Of a stretch of 54,075 nucleotides of DNA, positions 10,365 through 19,921 are shown piece by piece (the stretch's first letter is position 1; each line of letters starts with the position of its first letter). A model generated the notes under the pieces. The model was given only the letters and a program-made list of their open reading frames with translations. It ran no database searches and had not been told where the DNA came from. The translations under genes and the position numbers were made by a program. Source of the stretch: Candidatus Kuenenia stuttgartensis (GTDB taxonomy: Bacteria > Pseudomonadota > Alphaproteobacteria > SMXS01); contig CALQFM020000023.1 in NCBI GenBank assembly GCA_943329845.2, forward strand, positions 1 to 54,075. The letters run 5' to 3'.

Positions 10365-11276
10365 ATGACGCACCGCTGGACCACCCGCGCCTTCCTCCTG
10401 ATCGGGCTGCTGATCGCCACGAGCTGGACCGGCGGCGCCGCCGCCGCGCAGGTTGCCGCCGCCGGCGCACAGGGCCCGGCCATGTGGACGCTGCGGACCG
10501 ACAAGGCGACAGTCTATTTCCTCGGCTCGTTCCACATCCTGCCGCCCAGCGTCACCTGGCGGGACGACACTCGCATCCACAGGGCGCTGGCCGTGGCGAG
10601 CACCGTGCTGTTCGAGGTGGACCTGGACGACATGGACAAGCCCGAAGTCGCCGCCAAGATCGTCAGGCGCGCCACGCTTCCCGATGGCGGGACGCTGAGC
10701 AAGGTTCTGACGCCGGAAACCTATGGCGCGCTGACGCTGACAGCCGGCAAGTTCGGCATGGACATTGCCAGGCTGGAGCCCATGCAGCCTTGGCTGGCGG
10801 CGAGCGGGCTGCTGGTCGGCTACATGGTCAGCAAGGGGGCCGATCCCAGCAGCGGCGTCGACAGCGAACTGACCCGCGACGCGAGAGCGGCCGGCAAACA
10901 GGTCATCGGCCTGGAAACCATCGATGAGCAACTCGATGTACTCGATTCTCTGTCGAAAGAGGATCCGGACCTGATGATCACCGACATGATCCGCTTCCTC
11001 GACGAATCCACCGGTCTGCTGTCGAAGATTCTGACGGCGTGGCAGACCGGCGACGAGAGCGTCATCGACCAGCTTATCCGCGAGGACCTCGACAAGCACG
11101 AAGGCTCCTACGACCGGTTCATCACCCACCGCAACGCCGCCTGGGTGCCCAGGATCGACGCCCTGATCAAGCAGGGCGGCACCTATTTCGTCGTCGTCGG
11201 CGCCGGTCATCTGGTGGGGGACAAGAGCGTCATCGCCCTGCTGCGGGCGAAAGGGTACCGGGTGGAGCGGTATTAG
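10365..11276 (+). CDS. TraB/GumN family exported protein
   Basis: A 303-residue protein starting at ATG 10365 after GGGAG. Residues 1-28 form a signal peptide (Arg near the start, hydrophobic LLIGLLIATS, Ala-rich cleavage region). The family's two G-x-x-H motifs are present, GSFH at 54-57 and GAGH near the C terminus, along with AVASTVLFEVDL and SSGVDSELTRDARAAGKQV. Bacterial TraB/GumN (Tiki-like) proteins are thought to be metal-dependent proteases, but their substrates are unknown. It is convergent with infC and shares a bidirectional terminator with it. Confidence 0.88.
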   Translation: MTHRWTTRAFLLIGLLIATSWTGGAAAAQVAAAGAQGPAMWTLRTDKATVYFLGSFHILPPSVTWRDDTRIHRALAVASTVLFEVDLDDMDKPEVAAKIVRRATLPDGGTLSKVLTPETYGALTLTAGKFGMDIARLEPMQPWLAASGLLVGYMVSKGADPSSGVDSELTRDARAAGKQVIGLETIDEQLDVLDSLSKEDPDLMITDMIRFLDESTGLLSKILTAWQTGDESVIDQLIREDLDKHEGSYDRFITHRNAAWVPRIDALIKQGGTYFVVVGAGHLVGDKSVIALLRAKGYRVERY

Positions 11277-11297
11277 GTTCCGTGCGTTACAAACACA

Positions 11298-11320
11298 AAC
11301 CCCCGCACGCGGCGGGGGTT
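11298..11320. terminator. Bidirectional terminator between the TraB/GumN gene and infC
   Basis: AACCCCCGC and GCGGGGGTT pair perfectly around a five-base loop. It lies between the two convergent stops (11276 and 11348) and can act on both strands, although the U tracts are only two bases long. Confidence 0.7.
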
Positions 11321-11347
11321 CGGAACTCGTGGCCATGACGCCGGCGC

Positions 11348-11884
11348 TTATTTCGGCGCCATCACCATGGTCATCTGCTTGCCTTCCAGGCGCGGGAAGC
11401 TTTCCACCTTGGCCTGTTCGGTCAGGTCTTCCTGCACGCGCTTGAGCAGATCGACGCCGATGTCCTGGTGGGCCATCTCGCGGCCGCGGAAGCGCAGGGT
11501 GACCTTTACCTTGTCGCCTTCCTCGAAGAAGCGGTGCATGGCGCGGAGCTTGACCTGATAGTCATGCTCGTCGATGCCGGGCCGCATCTTGATTTCCTTG
11601 ACCTCGATGACCTTCTGGTTCTTGCGGGCAATGTTGGCCTTCTTCTGGGCCTCGTACTTGAACTTGCCGTAATCGAGAACCTTGCAGACGGGCGGATCGG
11701 CGTTGGGTGAAATCTCCACGAGATCGAGACCGGCGGCGGCCGCGGTGGCGAGCGCCTTCTCGATGGTGACAACCCCGACATTCTCTCCGGTTGCGTCGAT
11801 CAGGCGGACCCGCGGAACCCTGATCTCCTCATTGGCGCGCGGACCCTCCCGGTTCGGCGGCGCCTGCATTGGTGGTCTGGCTAT
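11348..11884 (-). CDS. infC: Translation initiation factor IF-3, probable AUA start
   Basis: IF-3 binds the 30S subunit, checks start-codon choice and keeps subunits apart. The conserved opening [13 protein letters not shown], the N-domain, the linker ([20 protein letters not shown]) and the C-domain ending [15 protein letters not shown] are all present. I place the start at ATA (complement of 11882-11884), giving 178 residues opening with I-A-R-P-P, because GGGAGAG lies exactly six bases upstream. An ATG at 11914 would translate the ribosome binding site itself, and the next ATG (11869) is 21 bases away from it. Rare infC start codons are known as the basis of IF-3 autoregulation (AUU in E. 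coli). The gene lies downstream of thrS on the same strand. Confidence 0.93.
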   Translation of the reverse strand: MARPPMQAPPNREGPRANEEIRVPRVRLIDATGENVGVVTIEKALATAAAAGLDLVEISPNADPPVCKVLDYGKFKYEAQKKANIARKNQKVIEVKEIKMRPGIDEHDYQVKLRAMHRFFEEGDKVKVTLRFRGREMAHQDIGVDLLKRVQEDLTEQAKVESFPRLEGKQMTMVMAPK

Positions 11885-11897
11885 GTAAGTCTCTCCC
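11882..11897 (-). promoter_or_regulatory. infC ribosome binding site with AUA start
   Basis: GGGAGAG (complement of 11891-11897), six bases ACTTAC, then ATA. The strong Shine-Dalgarno sequence and the spacing decide the start. IF-3 discriminates against such codons, which gives feedback on its own synthesis in organisms where this has been studied. Confidence 0.65.
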
Positions 11898-11984
11898 GTA
11901 GTGTCCAAAAGCAATCACGCGGCGTGTTGGCGCCGCGGTGCAAGCGGTAAAGATAGGCTCAACCCCCCCGGCAAGTCCAGACGT

Positions 11985-13967
11985 TCAGGCAGGCGGCGCG
12001 GCTTCGTCGCGCAAGGCGGCGATGACAGCGTCCACGCTTTCGACCTTCTGGTCGCTGGAGCCCAGCCGGCGCACCGAAACCGTCCGCTCCTCGGCTTCCT
12101 TGCGGCCGATCACCATGATGACCGGCACCTTGGCGACGCTGTGCTCGCGCACCTTGTAGTTGATCTTCTCGTTGCGCAGGTCCGCCTCGGCGCGGATTCC
12201 CGCCTGCCTCAGCGCGGCCACCACCTCGTTGGCATAGTCGTCGCCGTCCTGGGTAATGGTGGCGACCACCACCTGCACCGGCGCCAGCCACAACGGGAAC
12301 TTGCCGGCATAATGCTCGACCAGCATGCCGATGAAGCGTTCGAACGAGCCCAGGATGGCGCGGTGGAGCATGACAGGGCGGTGCTTGGCGCCGTCCTCGC
12401 CGATATAGTTGGCGTCGAGCCGCTCGGGCAGCACGAAATCCAGTTGCAGGGTGCCGCACTGCCACGACCGGCCGATGGCGTCGCGCAGGTGGAACTCGAG
12501 CTTGGGCCCGTAGAACGCGCCTTCGCCGGGCGAATAGTTGAATTCCAGTCCGGCCGCGCTGACTGCTTCGGCCAGCAGGCGCTCGGCCTGGTCCCAGGTC
12601 TCTTCGGTGCCGCCGCGCAGCGCCGGGTTGTCCGGTCGGGTCGCCAGCTTGACGGCCACGTCGGTGAAGCCGAGATGCTCGTAGACGCTGGCCAGCAATT
12701 CGCAGAACGCTTTGGTCTCGCCGACGATCTGGTCGACGCGGCAGAAGATGTGCGCGTCGTCCTGGGTCATCTGCCGCACGCGCATCAGTCCGTGCAGCGC
12801 GCCGTGGGCCTCGTTGCGGTGGCAGCAGCCGAATTCCGCCATGCGGATCGGCAGGTCGCGGTAGGACCGGATGTCGTTCTTGAAGATCTGGATGTGCGCC
12901 GGGCAGTTCATCGGCTTCAATGCCATCAGCCTGGCCTCGCCCGACACGATCGGCTTGTCGTCGTCCACGCTGGGGATCTCGTCCGGCACCACGAACATGT
13001 TCTCGCGGAACTTGGACCAGTGGCCGGACTGCTCCCAGAAGCGCGAATCCAGCAGCTGCGGGGTTTTCACCTCCACATAGCCGTTAACTGTCAGTCGTCG
13101 GCGCAGGTACTGCTCCAGCGCCTGCCAGATGATGTAACCCTTCGGGTGCCAGAACACGGAACCCTGCGCTTCTTCCTGCAGGTGATAGAGGTCCATCTCG
13201 CGGCCGATGCGGCGGTGGTCGCGCTTCTCGGCTTCCTCGAGGCGGAACAGATAGTCTTTCAGTTCCTTGTCGTCACGCCAGGCGGTGCCGTAGATGCGCT
13301 GGAGCATCTCGTTGTCCGAGTTGCCGCGCCAGTAGGCGCCGGCCAGCTTCATCAGCTTGAACGCCTTGCCCAGCTTGCCGGTGGACGGCAGGTGCGGGCC
13401 GCGGCACAGGTCGATGAATGCGCCCTGGCGATAGAGGCCGATGGGCTCGCCCTGCGGAATCGACGCGATGATCTCGGCCTTGTAGTCCTCGCCGATCTTC
13501 TTGAAGAACGCTACGGCGTCGTCGCGGTCCCACTCCTCGCGCACGATGGTCTCGTCCCGGTCGACGATCTCGCGCATGCGCTGCTCGATCTTCTCCAGGT
13601 CCTCCGGCGTGAACGGCTCCTTGCGGGCGAAGTCGTAGTAGAAGCCATCCTCGATCGCCGGTCCGATGGTGACCTGGGTATCCGGATACAGCTCCTTCAC
13701 CGCCTCGGCCATCACATGGGCCGCGTCGTGGCGCAGCAGCTCCAGTCCCGCCTCGTCCTTGCGGGTGATGATCGACACCCGCGCATCCTTCGCGATCGTC
13801 CGCGTCAGGTCCCATTCCTGGCCGTCGACGAGAACGGCGAGGGCGGCCTTGGCGAGGCCGGGGCCGATGTCGGCGGCGAGCGCGGCGCCGGTGACGGGGC
13901 CGTCGAACTGGCGGGCGCTGCCGTCGGGCAGGGTGATCTTGACGGGGCTGTCTACTGTCTGGTCCAT
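11985..13967 (-). CDS. thrS: Threonine-tRNA ligase
   Basis: Class II synthetase charging tRNA-Thr, 660 residues. The order is TGS domain ([17 protein letters not shown]), second additional editing domain with [11 protein letters not shown] (zinc-like HxxxH) and [15 protein letters not shown], the catalytic core with motif 2 region [12 protein letters not shown], and the C-terminal anticodon-binding domain ([14 protein letters not shown]). The ATG at 13967 is the usual start. It heads the thrS-infC pair, about 100 bases upstream of the infC start. Confidence 0.98.
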   Translation of the reverse strand: MDQTVDSPVKITLPDGSARQFDGPVTGAALAADIGPGLAKAALAVLVDGQEWDLTRTIAKDARVSIITRKDEAGLELLRHDAAHVMAEAVKELYPDTQVTIGPAIEDGFYYDFARKEPFTPEDLEKIEQRMREIVDRDETIVREEWDRDDAVAFFKKIGEDYKAEIIASIPQGEPIGLYRQGAFIDLCRGPHLPSTGKLGKAFKLMKLAGAYWRGNSDNEMLQRIYGTAWRDDKELKDYLFRLEEAEKRDHRRIGREMDLYHLQEEAQGSVFWHPKGYIIWQALEQYLRRRLTVNGYVEVKTPQLLDSRFWEQSGHWSKFRENMFVVPDEIPSVDDDKPIVSGEARLMALKPMNCPAHIQIFKNDIRSYRDLPIRMAEFGCCHRNEAHGALHGLMRVRQMTQDDAHIFCRVDQIVGETKAFCELLASVYEHLGFTDVAVKLATRPDNPALRGGTEETWDQAERLLAEAVSAAGLEFNYSPGEGAFYGPKLEFHLRDAIGRSWQCGTLQLDFVLPERLDANYIGEDGAKHRPVMLHRAILGSFERFIGMLVEHYAGKFPLWLAPVQVVVATITQDGDDYANEVVAALRQAGIRAEADLRNEKINYKVREHSVAKVPVIMVIGRKEAEERTVSVRRLGSSDQKVESVDAVIAALRDEAAPPA

Positions 13968-14118
13968 GGTCGAAAAGCTGCTCCGGTGACAGCCGGGAAC
14001 CGTAGTCCGATTTGCCGGGGTGTCAAGCGGTGGGGCCGTTTAGCGCCTATCTGCGCCCGCCCGCCACTGGTATCCTCTGGTCAGTTTCGACATTCCATAA
14101 TGATTTGGGGGAAAATTG

Positions 14119-15207
14119 ATGTCGGAGGTCCTCGATGCGCCGGTCGACGCGCCGCAGCCCGACCGGCTGAAGGCCGGGGGAGATGGCGGCAACCTCCTGG
14201 CGATCCACCTCATGGGCCTTCTGCTCACCCTGGTCACGCTGGGCATTTACCGCTTCTGGTGGCGCACCAATGTCCGCCGCTACCTGTGGTCGAGCCTGTC
14301 CTACAAGGGCGACCCTTTCGAATACACCGGCCGGGGACTGGAGCTTTTCGTCGGCTTCCTGATCGTGCTGGTGCTGGTGGTGGCGCCGCTGATGGGCGTG
14401 TATTTCCTCGGCTACTACCTGCTGAAATCGGGTGACTTGCTGCTTGGCGGCACGATCATGGGCTTCAGCTACCTGATCATGTTCGGACTGTTCGGGGCGG
14501 CGATCTACCGGGTGATGACTTACCGGCTGTCGCGCACCAAGTGGCGCGGCATCCGCGCGGCGCTGGGCGGTTCGGCGTTCAGATATACCGGTCTGTACAT
14601 GCTCAGCCTGCTGCTGCAGGCCTTGACCCTGAGTCTGGCGACGCCGTTTGTGACCATCATGGTCTACCGCTACATCCTCAACAACGTCTGGTTCGGCAGC
14701 GGACGCCTGACCTTCGACGCCGAGTGGAAGCCACTGTTCAAGTACTACGTGGTGCCGGGCATCCTTCGCCTCGCCGCGCTGGCCGTCATCGGCGTCGCCA
14801 TCTACCAGATGACCAGGGCGTCCGGTCAGGGAGATGCCGCCGAGCGGGCAGCCGCGCTGAACGGACTCGGCTACATCGGCGCCGGTCTGCTGCTGCTGCT
14901 CGCGGCGAAGATCGCCATGTACTGGTACTGGGCGGCGGTGATCCGCACCCTTGTTGCCGGCATGGAATTTGAGGGCGTCCGCTTCTCGGCGCCGGTGACC
15001 GGTGGCAAATATGCCGGCTTCATGATCGTCAACTTCCTGCTGGTCGTGTTTACCCAGTACATCGCCTATCCGTGGGTGCAGCTCCGAATCCTGCGGTTCG
15101 TCGCCGGCATTCTCGAGATCCGCGGCGAGCCGGATTTCGCCAGGATATCCCAGAATACGGCATTGCAGCCGCGCTTTGGCGAGGGCCTCGGAGAGGCTTT
15201 CCTCTGA
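14119..15207 (+). CDS. DUF898 (YjgN family) membrane protein
   Basis: A 362-residue multi-spanning inner-membrane protein. Family signatures are readable: the LVTLGIYRFWWRTNVRRYLW motif repeated later as YRLSRTKWRGIRAALGG with RYTGLYM, and YVVPGILRL. About seven hydrophobic segments can be seen. The ATG at 14119 has GGGGGA six bases upstream. The stop at 15207 is followed after one base by the ATG of an M48 metalloprotease, so the two are probably coupled. YjgN-type proteins have no established activity; pairing with an M48 peptidase is the only functional hint. Confidence 0.88.
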   Translation: MSEVLDAPVDAPQPDRLKAGGDGGNLLAIHLMGLLLTLVTLGIYRFWWRTNVRRYLWSSLSYKGDPFEYTGRGLELFVGFLIVLVLVVAPLMGVYFLGYYLLKSGDLLLGGTIMGFSYLIMFGLFGAAIYRVMTYRLSRTKWRGIRAALGGSAFRYTGLYMLSLLLQALTLSLATPFVTIMVYRYILNNVWFGSGRLTFDAEWKPLFKYYVVPGILRLAALAVIGVAIYQMTRASGQGDAAERAAALNGLGYIGAGLLLLLAAKIAMYWYWAAVIRTLVAGMEFEGVRFSAPVTGGKYAGFMIVNFLLVVFTQYIAYPWVQLRILRFVAGILEIRGEPDFARISQNTALQPRFGEGLGEAFL

Positions 15208-15208
15208 T

Positions 15209-16309
15209 ATGAACCGATCCTACCAGGCCACGTTGTATGACGGTCATTCGGCGGCGGGGCGCGTCTGCGCCGCGTTGCCGGCGGACGGTGCGCTCGAAAT
15301 CCACTTCGACGACAGCACCTCGACCGCCTGGCCCTACGCGACGCTCACGCTGATCTCGGACGAAGGCGACGGCAACCGGGTGGTTCTCGCGCCGGGCCCG
15401 AAGTCGGGCGAGCGGCTGACGGTGGCCGGTCCGGGCGTGTTCCGGGTGATGCTGGCCGCCGTCCCGTCGCTGCGCGACCAGCAGCCGACGCGCGGATACC
15501 GCATGGCGGCCCTGACCGCCGGCGCCATCGTCGCCGTGCTGGCGCTGGCATGGGCGGGCTACCCGCTGATCAAGGACGGTCTGGCCGCGGTGCTTCCCGC
15601 GTCGTGGTCGGACAGGATCGGCGCGGAAATGGTGAACGACGAGGCCATGTTCGAGAAGCCCTGCACAGGCGCTGCGGGCATCGCCGCGCTCAACGATCTC
15701 GCCGGACGCCTGAGCAGGTACGCCGGCATGCGCGAACCCATCACGGTGCATGTGCGCTCATCGGACACCGTCAACGCCTTCGCCGCGACCGGAGGCCACA
15801 TTGCCGTGCTCGACGGCCTGATCCAGCAGGCGGCGACGCCGGATGAGGTCGCCGGTGTGCTCGCCCACGAGATCGGTCACGTGAAGCACCGGCACCCGCT
15901 GAAACGGCTGATCGACGTGGCCGGCATCCAGCTCATCGTCACCGGCATCAGCGGCGACGTGGGCGCGGTGGGCACCACGGTGCTGATGCTGAACTACGGC
16001 CGGAAGGACGAGGCGCAGGCGGACCGCACCGCCCTCGACCTGCTGGACCACGCCGGCATCAAGGCCAACGGACTGGCCGACTTCTTCGACCGCATGGCGG
16101 CAAAGCGGAAGAACAGGCTCGACATCACCGGCTTCCTGCGCACACATCCGCCGTTGGCCGAGCGTTCCGCCATGATGCGTGACCACAAGTCGCCGGCGGC
16201 CCCCCGACCGGCCCTGACCGACCGGCAATGGCGGGATGTCCGGGCGGTGTGCGCGGCCGAAAAGGCCGGCTCGTCCTCCGCGAAGGACGCGCCGGAAGCC
16301 GACAAGTAG
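15209..16309 (+). CDS. M48 family membrane-anchored zinc metallopeptidase
   Basis: Three parts: residues 1-90, a compact beta-rich domain (LYDGHSAAGRVCAALPAD, IHFDDSTSTAWPY); a single membrane helix at about 99-118; then an M48 peptidase domain with HEIGH at 220-224 and a downstream KDEAQADRTALDLL carrying the third zinc ligand. Similar proteins act in the periplasm on misfolded or outer-membrane proteins (BepA/LoiP type). Its ATG follows the DUF898 stop after one base. An in-frame start further upstream would overlap the DUF898 gene and lacks a ribosome binding site. Substrate unknown. Confidence 0.9.
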   Translation: MNRSYQATLYDGHSAAGRVCAALPADGALEIHFDDSTSTAWPYATLTLISDEGDGNRVVLAPGPKSGERLTVAGPGVFRVMLAAVPSLRDQQPTRGYRMAALTAGAIVAVLALAWAGYPLIKDGLAAVLPASWSDRIGAEMVNDEAMFEKPCTGAAGIAALNDLAGRLSRYAGMREPITVHVRSSDTVNAFAATGGHIAVLDGLIQQAATPDEVAGVLAHEIGHVKHRHPLKRLIDVAGIQLIVTGISGDVGAVGTTVLMLNYGRKDEAQADRTALDLLDHAGIKANGLADFFDRMAAKRKNRLDITGFLRTHPPLAERSAMMRDHKSPAAPRPALTDRQWRDVRAVCAAEKAGSSSAKDAPEADK

Positions 16310-16312
16310 GTT

Positions 16313-16711
16313 TTATCGCTCGCGGCCGATCTCGCGCCGGGTCAGCCACAGGCCCGGCACCATGGGTAGCCAGAAGCTCAGTCCTCGGAACAGCAGCGTT
16401 GCCGCCAGGGCGGCCGCGAAGCGCTTCGGATGACCGGCCTTTGCGAGCGCCATGCTCCATACGGCGGCCAGGCAACAATAGGTGCCGGCCTGCGCCGCGC
16501 ACGCCAGAATAAGCCATGCCGGCCGCGCATTGCCCGCCAGTTCGGCAAATCGTTCGAGTTCGCCGAAATGCAGGACGCCGCCGATCACGGCGGCGAGCGC
16601 GATCAGGCCGAATACCAGCGGTGCATATCGCAGCGCCTTCCGGGGCGTTCCGGCGCCGTACGGCTCAGGCGGCAGGAACGTAGGCTGTTCCCGGTCGGCA
16701 TCACGCCTCAT
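16313..16711 (-). pseudogene. Internally deleted UPF0104/LPG-synthase-like membrane protein
   Basis: A 132-residue frame whose ATG overlaps the stop of the Mg2+ ATPase gene by four bases (ATGA). Residues about 45-97 (LHFGELERFAELAGNARPAW, then a membrane helix and VWSMALAKAGHPKRF) look like the N-terminal part of YbhN/UPF0104-type (lysylphosphatidylglycerol synthase-like) membrane proteins, while residues 99-129 (ATLLFRGLSFWLPMVPGLW) look like their extreme C terminus. The roughly 190 residues that normally lie between are missing, in frame. I infer an internal deletion; a genuinely short protein with three helices cannot be excluded. The stop lies three bases from the convergent M48 gene. 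Confidence 0.6.
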
Positions 16712-19305
16712 GGCCGCTTTTGCCCCGGGTAGATTGCCGGCGGCAGGCGCCCCCCGCCAGCCCTCGAGCGGAAGCGCCGCGCCATGATGAGCTTGGCTGC
16801 TTCGGTCGCGCCGATATAGGCCGTGACGATAACGATGATGGCGCCGACCTGTGGCGGGCTCAGTGGGACGAAGTTGAACGGCAGGGCGAGCGGTCCCATG
16901 AACGGGATGGCGAACGCGCCCGCGCCGACCAGGATCGTCGCCCATAGCAGGGCGCGGCCCGGCCGGCTGCGCCATGTGAGGCGGTTGGTTCGGAGCACCA
17001 GCATCACGGCGAGTTCGGTCAGCAGCGAGATCACGAACCATGAGGTCTGGAACTCGGCTTCGCCTGCGCGAAACACATATATCAGCACAGCGAAGGTCAG
17101 CAGATCGAACGCCGAGCTGATCAGCCCGAACACCAGCATGAAGCGTCGCACGTCGGCGATCCGCCACCGCTGTGGGTGCTCCGTCAGCTCGGGATCCACG
17201 TTATCGGTCGAGATGGCGATCGACGGCAGGTCGGACAGAAAGTTGTTGAGCAGGATCTGGGTCGCGGCCAGCGGCAGGAACGGCAGAAGCGGCGTGGCGA
17301 GCGCCATGCTGATCATGTTGCCGAAATTGGCACTGGTCGTGACGGTGATATATTTGAGCGTGTTCGCGAAGGTGCGCCGTCCTTCGTCGACGCCGCGGCA
17401 CAGGACATCGAGATCCCGCTCGAGCAGAATCAGGTCGGCGCTCTCGCGCGCCACATCCACGGCGCTTTCCACGGATATGCCCACATCCGCCGCGTGCAGC
17501 GCGGGAGCATCGTTGATGCCGTCGCCGAGAAATCCCACGGTGTGGCCGTTCCGCTGCAGGGCGCGAACGATCCGCTCCTTCTGCTGCGGATCGACGTCGG
17601 CGAAGAGCGTCGTCCGCTCGACCAGGTTCCAGAGCGCCTCCTCCTTGGTGTCGGATATCTGGGCGCCGGTCAGGATGGCCTGCGGATCGAGGCCGATCTG
17701 TGTGGCCAAATACGCGGTGACGTGCTGGTTGTCGCCGCTGATCACCTTGATGGCGATGCCCCTGGCGCTCAACTCTCGGAGCGTGCGCTCCACGCCCGCC
17801 TTGGGCGGGTCGAAGAACAGCAACAGCCCGCGAAGAGACATGTCGTGTTCGTCTTCGCGCGTGTAGCGGTCCTTCGCCGCGATCTGCTTCGACGCGACCG
17901 CCAGGACGCGAAACCCCTGCGTGCCTTTCGCCTCGTAGAGCGCAGCGATCCGGCCCCGGAGCTCAGGCGTCAGGGCAACGTCGCCCGCGGCGGTCCGGAG
18001 CGACCCGCAGATTTCCATCACATGCTCGAAGGCGCCCTTGGTCAGGATCAGGTTCTGCTCCGCCGCATCGCCGGACACCACGACCGTCAGCCGCTTGCGC
18101 TGGAAATCGTAGGGAATCTCGTCGATCTTGCGCCGTCCAGTGACGACGACTCCGCGCCGCGCCGCGTCCTCCGTGATTGCCTGGTCCAGCGGGTTGCCGA
18201 TGCCGGTCTGCAGCGTGGCGTTGATCGCCGCCAGTTCGCGCACCTGGTCCGAGCTCACGCCGTCCGTGTCGATCGCATCGTCCAGGACGACCACGCCCGC
18301 CGTCAGCGTGCCCGTCTTGTCGGTGCACAGCACGTCCATGCCGCCGATGTTCTCGATTGATTCGAGGCTCCTGACGATGACGCCGCGGCGCGCCATTGCG
18401 CGCGCGCCGGCCGCAAGCGTGACGCTCATGATCGCGGGCAGAAGCTCGGGCGACAGGCCGACCGCCAGCGCCACAGCGAAAAGCAGCGACTCCACCGGCT
18501 CGCGACCCAGGAGCTGGTTGACGATCAACACGAACAGGACGATGCCGACCATCACCTGGAGCAGCATGTAGCCGAAATGCCTGATGCCTTGGGCAAAGGC
18601 GGTTTCCGGCACCCGTACCCTCAGCCGCGCTGCGATGGTGCCGAAGGCCGTTGCGTTGCCCGTGTTCACAGCAACGACGGTCGCGGTGCCGCTGCGAACG
18701 GACGACCCGAGATAGACCGTGTTCAGCCGCGCCGCGATCGGAGCGTCGGCGGCAACGGGGCCGGCGCGCTTTTCCACCGGGAAGGATTCTCCAGTGAGGC
18801 TGGCCTCGGTCACGAGGAAGTCGCGTGCCTCGAGGATAAGTCCATCGGCGGGCACCATGTTGCCGGCCGAGAGCATGAAGACGTCACCTGGAACGATCGC
18901 CGCGACCTTCAGCGTCCGTTCCACGCCGCCCCGCAGAACGCGGCAGCTCAGCGCCAGCCGCTGCTTGAGTTGCTGCACGGCCTGGGAGGCGCGGTATTCC
19001 TGCCAGAATCCCAGCAGCGTGCTACCGAGGACGATGGCGATGATGATGCCGCCGTCGATCCATTCCTGAACGCCGAAGGAGACGATCGCGCCGAAGACAA
19101 GGATCAGGACCAGCGGGCTCGCGAACTGCCGCAGCAGCAGCGGCAGCGCCTTTGCGGTCGAATCGTCGGCGAGGGCATTCGCGCCATAGGTGGACAGTCT
19201 GCGGTCCGCCTCCGCGTCGCCAAGCCCGCCGGTGCCGGAATTCAATGCGGCGAGAACGGTGGCGCCGTCCTGGCACCAGAACGCTGGTTCAGTTTCCCTG
19301 GGCAT
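16708..19305 (-). CDS. mgtA: Magnesium-translocating P-type ATPase (P3B, MgtA/MgtB-like)
   Basis: Inner-membrane pump that imports Mg2+ using ATP. At 865 residues it is near family length. Motifs read in order: TGES at 171-174, the membrane motif PELLP near 286-290, the phosphorylation loop DKTGTLT from Asp329, then GDGINDAP in the hinge. The segment VIVRSLESIENIGGMDVLCT matches the MgtA type rather than Ca2+ or heavy-metal pumps. No mgtL-like leader or Mg2+ riboswitch is visible in the 130 bases upstream. The remnant of a UPF0104-like gene is translationally coupled to its 3' end. Confidence 0.92.
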   Translation of the reverse strand: MPRETEPAFWCQDGATVLAALNSGTGGLGDAEADRRLSTYGANALADDSTAKALPLLLRQFASPLVLILVFGAIVSFGVQEWIDGGIIIAIVLGSTLLGFWQEYRASQAVQQLKQRLALSCRVLRGGVERTLKVAAIVPGDVFMLSAGNMVPADGLILEARDFLVTEASLTGESFPVEKRAGPVAADAPIAARLNTVYLGSSVRSGTATVVAVNTGNATAFGTIAARLRVRVPETAFAQGIRHFGYMLLQVMVGIVLFVLIVNQLLGREPVESLLFAVALAVGLSPELLPAIMSVTLAAGARAMARRGVIVRSLESIENIGGMDVLCTDKTGTLTAGVVVLDDAIDTDGVSSDQVRELAAINATLQTGIGNPLDQAITEDAARRGVVVTGRRKIDEIPYDFQRKRLTVVVSGDAAEQNLILTKGAFEHVMEICGSLRTAAGDVALTPELRGRIAALYEAKGTQGFRVLAVASKQIAAKDRYTREDEHDMSLRGLLLFFDPPKAGVERTLRELSARGIAIKVISGDNQHVTAYLATQIGLDPQAILTGAQISDTKEEALWNLVERTTLFADVDPQQKERIVRALQRNGHTVGFLGDGINDAPALHAADVGISVESAVDVARESADLILLERDLDVLCRGVDEGRRTFANTLKYITVTTSANFGNMISMALATPLLPFLPLAATQILLNNFLSDLPSIAISTDNVDPELTEHPQRWRIADVRRFMLVFGLISSAFDLLTFAVLIYVFRAGEAEFQTSWFVISLLTELAVMLVLRTNRLTWRSRPGRALLWATILVGAGAFAIPFMGPLALPFNFVPLSPPQVGAIIVIVTAYIGATEAAKLIMARRFRSRAGGGRLPPAIYPGQKRP

Positions 19306-19435
19306 GATGCGCGGTCCGATGTGGTGGCCCGCTATAGCTGAACCCTAAATGGGCCGTGTTCCTCGATCCCGGTCAAATACATCGGGTCGGTTGCCATCTA
19401 CGATCAGCCAATCACCCGACAGCTTGGATGTGACC

Positions 19436-19921
19436 ATGAAAAAGCAGAGAACGCTGTTCATTATCGCCGACGGCGGCCATGTCCGCTTCGTAGAGAAGCG
19501 TATCGGCGAAATGGTCTTCGATACGGTAAAGGAATTCGATTCGCCCACGGTCCACGAACCCGCCCGCCACCTTGGTACGGATCGCCCGGGTCGCGGCCGG
19601 GAAAGCGTCGGCCTGGCACGGCACGCCGTGCAGCCCAGGACCGATCCGCATGTCGCCGGCAAGATCGACTTCCTGCGCGGCGTCGGCGAGGAACTCAATT
19701 CGGCCCGGCGGCGCGGCGAATTCGATCATCTGGTCCTGATCGCACCGGGCAAGGCGCTCGGGCATCTCGTCGAGGCGCTGGACACGGAGACGGAGGCGCT
19801 GGTGATTACCCGGCTGCGCAAGGATCTGACCCGCGTCCCCGATGGGCATCTGCCGGCTCATCTGTCCGACATCGTCGATGGCTGGCGGGTTCAGCGGCCG
19901 ATCGGCGCCGCCAGTTCCTGA
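19436..19921 (+). CDS. Host_attach (PF10116) family protein, copy 1
   Basis: A 161-residue soluble protein starting at ATG 19436 (MKKQRTLFIIADGGHVRFVE). It shows the family pattern: an N-terminal strand ending IADGG, an acidic/His-rich middle with RHAVQPRTDPH, then EFDHLVLIAPGKALGHL and VPDGHLPAHL. The name comes from Agrobacterium plant attachment; relatives are compared to eRF1-like folds, suggesting an RNA or ribosome-linked stress role, which remains unproven. It is divergent from mgtA; its 3' end overlaps the 3' end of the family 4 glycosyltransferase by 31 bases. A second member lies at 38169-38573. Confidence 0.8.
   Translation: MKKQRTLFIIADGGHVRFVEKRIGEMVFDTVKEFDSPTVHEPARHLGTDRPGRGRESVGLARHAVQPRTDPHVAGKIDFLRGVGEELNSARRRGEFDHLVLIAPGKALGHLVEALDTETEALVITRLRKDLTRVPDGHLPAHLSDIVDGWRVQRPIGAASS

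Noticed and set aside
11901-14435. 844-codon plus-strand frame opposite thrS
   Set aside because: Antisense shadow of thrS; no motif, no start signal.
19306-19435. Mg2+ riboswitch or mgtL leader upstream of mgtA
   Set aside because: The gap is short and no conserved leader or Pro-rich peptide could be recognised.
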